From assembly GCA_963834365.1 (NCBI GenBank), contig CAWIBS010000029.1, positions 1-64,000 of the forward strand: a DNA stretch of 64,000 nucleotides. The letters are read 5' to 3'. This DNA comes from CAWJAP01 sp963834365 (lineage in GTDB: Bacteria > Acidobacteriota > Vicinamibacteria > Vicinamibacterales > Vicinamibacteraceae). A program made the position numbers and the translations under genes. Positions 60,738-64,000 of the stretch are shown here, in pieces. Each line of letters begins with the position of its first letter. Position 1 is the stretch's first letter. The notes under the pieces were generated by a model. It was not told where the DNA came from. It saw only the letters and a program-made list of their open reading frames with translations, and ran no database searches.

Positions 60738-61847
60738 ATGCGAAGATCCCGTTGGTCACGACGTGCAGTGCTGGTCGGGATGGGAGGCATGGCTGCCGTG
60801 GCCGCTGCTCCCCGCGCAAGCCGCGCGAGTCCTCAGCGCGCGCCGACAACTCCGGCCGGATCGCTCATCGACGTCGGCGGGATTCGCGTCGGCCACTTCA
60901 CCGAGTCCCGCCGGCCGACCGGCTGCACCGCGATCCTGTTCGACGGACCGGTCACCGCCGGCGTGGACTACGACGGCTCGGCCCCCGGCGAGTCGCTCGG
61001 CGTGGCGCTGCAGCCGGTGAGCCCGCTCGATCACATCCACGGAATCCTGCTGACCGGCGGCGGACCGATGGCCCTCGGCGCCACGTCGGGCGTCGTGCGG
61101 TACCTCGAGGAGCGAAGTATCGGGTATGACTGGGGGGTGCCGAACGTCCGCGTGCCGATCGTGATCGGGGCGGTGATCGACGATCTCGCGATCGGTGACG
61201 GACGCATCCGTGTCGGGCCCGACGAGGCGTATCGGGCGTGCGCGGCGGCGGCCTCGACACCGGTTGCGGAAGGCAGCGTCGGCGCCGGTGCCGGGGCGAC
61301 CGTCGGCAAGATGTTCGTGCGTCGGGGCATGCCCGGGATGAAGGGTGGCATCGGCTGTGCGTCGAGCCGGCTCGGCGAAGTGGTCGTCGCGGCGCTGGTC
61401 GTCGTCAACGCCGCGGGCGACGTCCTGGACTGGCGCACCGGCGGCATCGTCGCCGGCGCCCGCGCGGCGGACGGACGGGGCTTCGCGCGCAGCGTGGAGG
61501 TGCTCCGGAAGGATCTCGGCAGCCCGCCGGCGGCAGATGCCGCTCTCGCGGACGAGCCGCTTCGCGCCACGACGCTCGTCGTCGTCGCCACCAACGTCGC
61601 CCTGACGAAGGTGCACCTGACCAAGCTGGCCATGATGGCGAATACCGGCGCGGCTCGTGCCATCAATCCGTACCACACGCAAGGCGACGGCGATCAGGTG
61701 CTGACGGTGTCCACGGGACTGTCGAAGTCCTCGGTGTCGTTGACCGCGCTCGGCGCCATCGCCGCCGAGGTCGTGGCAGACGCCGTCGGCCGCGCAGTAC
61801 GGACGGCCACAGGCGTTCCCGGCTGGCAGGCCGTCGGCGATTTATGA
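60738..61847 (+). CDS. Exported P1 family (DmpA-like) peptidase
   Basis: From ATG 60738 a Tat-like signal (RRSRWSRRAVLVGMGGMAAV) leads into the S58/DmpA fold: IDVGGIRVGHFTESRRPTGC, HGILLTGGGPMALGATSGVV, VPIVIGAVIDDLAIGD and VGAGAGATVGKMF. The processing site region is MKGGIGCASSRLGEVVVAAL; members self-cleave before a Ser or Thr nucleophile in this stretch, and here a Cys sits in the GIGCAS sequence. The second conserved patch VVVVATNVALTKVHLTKLAMM and AHAxR-like ARAINPYHTQGDGD follow. Aminopeptidase or D-aminopeptidase activity is expected. An upstream ATG at 60711 is an alternative start. Confidence 0.85.
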   Translation: MRRSRWSRRAVLVGMGGMAAVAAAPRASRASPQRAPTTPAGSLIDVGGIRVGHFTESRRPTGCTAILFDGPVTAGVDYDGSAPGESLGVALQPVSPLDHIHGILLTGGGPMALGATSGVVRYLEERSIGYDWGVPNVRVPIVIGAVIDDLAIGDGRIRVGPDEAYRACAAAASTPVAEGSVGAGAGATVGKMFVRRGMPGMKGGIGCASSRLGEVVVAALVVVNAAGDVLDWRTGGIVAGARAADGRGFARSVEVLRKDLGSPPAADAALADEPLRATTLVVVATNVALTKVHLTKLAMMANTGAARAINPYHTQGDGDQVLTVSTGLSKSSVSLTALGAIAAEVVADAVGRAVRTATGVPGWQAVGDL

Positions 61848-61865
61848 CGTCCCGGGGCCGATGAC

Positions 61866-62393
61866 TTGCGCACGGTGAGGGCGGCGCTCGGCAGCGCCAT
61901 CTTCTTCGCCCTGGCGCCCGGTGTCATTGCCGGCGCGATTCCCTGGTGGATGACCGGGTGGCGGCTGCGTCCCGCCCCGCTGGCCTGGCTGCCGTTGCGC
62001 CTGGCCGGCGCCGCTGTCGCACTGGCCGGACTCGTCGTCCTGATCTCGGCGTTCTGGCGCTTTGCCGCCGAAGGCAGAGGCACGCCGGCGCCCGTGGCCC
62101 CGACCGAACGCCTCGTCATCGGTGGCTTCTATCGCTACGTGCGCAACCCGATGTATCTGGCGGTGCTCTCGCTCATCGTCGGCCAAGCCCTGGCGTTGTG
62201 GCAACTCGAGCTTCTGGTGTACGCCGCGGTCGTCTGTCTTGCTTTCGTGACATTCGTCGCGGTCTACGAGGAGCCATATCTGGCCCGTCGATTTGGCGCG
62301 GAGTATGCAGAGTATCGACGCCAGGTGCCGGGATGGTGGCCGCGGCGGCATCCGTGGCGGCCCGAGGATCCGGCGCGCTTCGCTGGCAGGTAG
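61866..62393 (+). CDS. Isoprenylcysteine carboxyl methyltransferase-like membrane protein
   Basis: The in-frame start is TTG 61866 or GTG 61875. A product of about 175 residues has three to four transmembrane helices and the ICMT/PEMT signature YRYVRNPMYLAVLSLIVGQA followed by VYEEPYLARRFGAEYAEYRRQVPGW. These proteins methylate small hydrophobic or lipid substrates using SAM at the membrane; the acceptor is unknown in bacteria of this type. It follows the P1 peptidase by 18 bases on the same strand and is probably cotranscribed. Confidence 0.8.
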   Translation: MRTVRAALGSAIFFALAPGVIAGAIPWWMTGWRLRPAPLAWLPLRLAGAAVALAGLVVLISAFWRFAAEGRGTPAPVAPTERLVIGGFYRYVRNPMYLAVLSLIVGQALALWQLELLVYAAVVCLAFVTFVAVYEEPYLARRFGAEYAEYRRQVPGWWPRRHPWRPEDPARFAGR

Positions 62394-62448
62394 CTGCCAG
62401 TCGAGCGTTTCGTAGCGGAGCTTGAGCACGCTCGCGCCGGTGATCTCC

Positions 62449-62475
62449 GGTGTCCGGCTGAAGCCGGACACTACG
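62449..62475. repeat. Single family A palindrome before the M48 protease
   Basis: GTCCGGCTGAAGCCGGACACTAC in the 126-base gap between the methyltransferase-like gene and the protease. It is the rightmost family A copy in the window. Confidence 0.75.
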
Positions 62476-62519
62476 TCAGGAAGTGTTCGGGCGAAACGTG
62501 TGCCGAGAGGGAGAGCGAC

Positions 62520-63917
62520 ATGAGACGACCAGTGCGGCGGCCCGCGATTGTGATTGTCTTGTTTACGCTGCTCGTCACGGGCGTGACATCGCAAACCCGC
62601 GTCACGCCCCCGAAGAACAAGTACACGCCCGAGCAGGACGTGAAGCTCGGGCAGGAGGCCGCGGCCGAAGTCCGCCGTGAGCTTCCGATCATCGAGCAGT
62701 CCGAGATCGACGCGTATCTGGACGGGCTGGGCCAACGGCTCGTGAATGCCGCGCCCGCCGAGTTCAAGCACCCCGCGTTCGAATACTCCTTCACGCCCGT
62801 GAACCTGAAGGACATCAACGCGTTTGCCCTGCCTGGCGGCCCGATGTTCGTCAATCGCGGCATGTTCAGCGCGGCGGAGTCCGAAGGCGAAGTCGTCGGC
62901 GTGATGGCGCACGAACTGAGTCACGTGCTGCTGCGGCATGGCACGGCGAACGCGACCAAAGCGCAGAATTTCCAGTTTGGCGCGCTGGCCGGCGCCATCG
63001 CTGGCGCGGTCATTGGCGGCGGTTGGGGCGAGGCCATCTCGCAGGGCTCGCAGCTCGGACTCGGGACGTGGCTGCTGAAGTACAGCCGCGAGTACGAGAA
63101 GCAGGCCGATCTGCTGGGCACACAGATCATGGCGCGCGCGGGCTATGACCCGCGCGATCTCGCGCGAATGTTCGAGACGATTCAGAAGGAGGGCCGGGGC
63201 GGCGCGCCGCCGCAGTGGCTCAGCAGCCATCCGGATCCCGGCAATCGCCGGAAGTACATCGAGGCCGAGGCGGCGCTGCTGCAGATCGGACCGAGGCCGG
63301 ATGCCGGCGGGTTTGCCGAGGTGAAGAGCCAGTTCGCTTCTCTGCCCCCGGCGAAGTCGATGGCCGATCTCGCCCGCTCGGGCGGCGGAGGCGGCAGTGA
63401 GCCAGCGCCGACCGGCGTCATCGGCCAGCCGGTGCCGGCGCCTTCGACGCAGTACCGCACCGCTCGTGGTGGCGAGCTGTTCCAGGTCAACGTGCCGAGC
63501 AACTGGCAGGCCCTCAGCTCGAACAGCTCAGTGAAGTTCGTGCCTCAGAACGGATACGGCGAGATCCGCGGCGAACGGGCTCTCACGCACGGCGTCGAGC
63601 TGGGCGTCGCGCGGGCCTCGTCGCGCGACCTGCGCGAAGCGACGCAAACGCTGGTGGAGGCGTTCGTCCGCAGCAATGCCGAGCTGCAAGTCTCCGGCGA
63701 CCAGCGCGCCGTGCGGCTGTCGAACCGCAGCGCCATCGGCACTCCGCTGGTGGGGCGCTCTGCCCTCGGGGGCCAGGAGCGCGTGGGTCTGTATACGACG
63801 CTGCTGGCGGACGGGAATCTCTTCTACTACATCACCGTCGTACCCAGCGAGGACGCGCAGACCTACGCTCAGGTCTTCGAGCGCGTCGGGCAATCGATCC
63901 GGTTGAACGATCGCTGA
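62520..63917 (+). CDS. M48 family metalloprotease, exported
   Basis: A 465-residue protein with a signal peptide (PAIVIVLFTLLVTGVTSQT). The M48 zinc site is complete: VMAHELSHVLLRHG supplies HExxH and SREYEKQADLLGTQIM the third ligand. FALPGGPMFVNRG and GAIAGAVIGGGWGEA are also family features, as is the SSHPDPGNR block behind the catalytic core. A separate C-terminal domain from about residue 320 (YRTARGGELFQVNVPSNWQAL) has no clear assignment. Related BepA-like proteins degrade or refold misassembled outer-membrane proteins in the periplasm. Confidence 0.9.
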   Translation: MRRPVRRPAIVIVLFTLLVTGVTSQTRVTPPKNKYTPEQDVKLGQEAAAEVRRELPIIEQSEIDAYLDGLGQRLVNAAPAEFKHPAFEYSFTPVNLKDINAFALPGGPMFVNRGMFSAAESEGEVVGVMAHELSHVLLRHGTANATKAQNFQFGALAGAIAGAVIGGGWGEAISQGSQLGLGTWLLKYSREYEKQADLLGTQIMARAGYDPRDLARMFETIQKEGRGGAPPQWLSSHPDPGNRRKYIEAEAALLQIGPRPDAGGFAEVKSQFASLPPAKSMADLARSGGGGGSEPAPTGVIGQPVPAPSTQYRTARGGELFQVNVPSNWQALSSNSSVKFVPQNGYGEIRGERALTHGVELGVARASSRDLREATQTLVEAFVRSNAELQVSGDQRAVRLSNRSAIGTPLVGRSALGGQERVGLYTTLLADGNLFYYITVVPSEDAQTYAQVFERVGQSIRLNDR

Positions 63918-64000
63918 GCGCGCCCGGGGCCATGACGCATCGCGCCGCACGCTGCGAGAGGCCGTGTACAATGCGTCGCGCTCAGACTGCTGTCATGGCC

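Noticed and set aside
63971..64000. An ATG at 63971 or 63994 as the start of a further gene.
   Set aside because: Only ten codons are visible before the window ends and no ribosome binding site is evident.

Overview
The window is GC-rich bacterial DNA that reads like a member of the Acidobacteriota, probably near the Vicinamibacteria. The evidence is a PadR regulator directly followed by an ADOP-type (acidobacterial duplicated orphan permease) MacB/FtsX protein, three very large Oar-like TonB-dependent receptors with an N-terminal carboxypeptidase-like domain, several Tat-exported oxidoreductases, PQQ-type beta-propellers and an abundance of short palindromic intergenic repeats. This placement is inferred from gene families; no rRNA or other phylogenetic marker RNA was seen, and no tRNA was recognised.

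Layout. 1-2.4 kb (minus): a SARP/AfsR-type regulator with an ATPase domain, running off the left edge. 2.6-10.3 kb (plus): a giant SpvB/TcB-TcC (Tc toxin B-C, RHS) gene whose C-terminal effector carries the signature of a zinc-dependent nucleic-acid deaminase; this is the most notable element in the window. 10.4-14.0 kb: first Oar-like receptor. 14.2-19.0 kb: TPR protein, a secreted discoidin-like protein, an Agl23-like membrane protein and a DPM/Alg5-like glycosyltransferase. 19.2-24.5 kb: two exported Gfo/Idh/MocA oxidoreductases with an ApbE flavin transferase between them and a DoxX protein after them, separated by a family of nested palindromic repeats. 24.7-29.6 kb: PadR, ADOP permease and a membrane-anchored PQQ propeller, with a tandem palindrome in front that looks like the PadR operator. 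29.6-33.6 kb (minus): PpiC/SurA isomerase, second PQQ propeller and a flavin monooxygenase-like protein. 33.7-38.5 kb: OsmC (minus), then metX, metY, a CoA-binding protein and a PP2C phosphatase; metX-metY make O-acetylhomoserine and convert it towards homocysteine. 38.5-42.5 kb: methyltransferase, MFS transporter and an unusual aldo/keto reductase-polynucleotide kinase-HAD fusion. 43-46.2 kb: second Oar-like receptor. 46.5-51.5 kb: four-domain S1 protein, DUF1579 protein, class C beta-lactamase-like hydrolase and an exported FAD oxidoreductase. 51.7-55.2 kb: third Oar-like receptor. 55.4-63.9 kb: dut, a WD40-amidohydrolase fusion, RtcB, P1 peptidase, an isoprenylcysteine methyltransferase-like protein and an M48 metalloprotease.

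Caveat. Many genes, above all the Tc toxin, the receptors at 10.4 and 51.7 kb and the left-edge regulator, read cleanly but hop between frames at single-base indels, while 24-40 kb is almost free of breaks. The protein sequence on both sides of each break is well preserved, so I treat the breaks as probable read or assembly errors and annotate whole genes across them.
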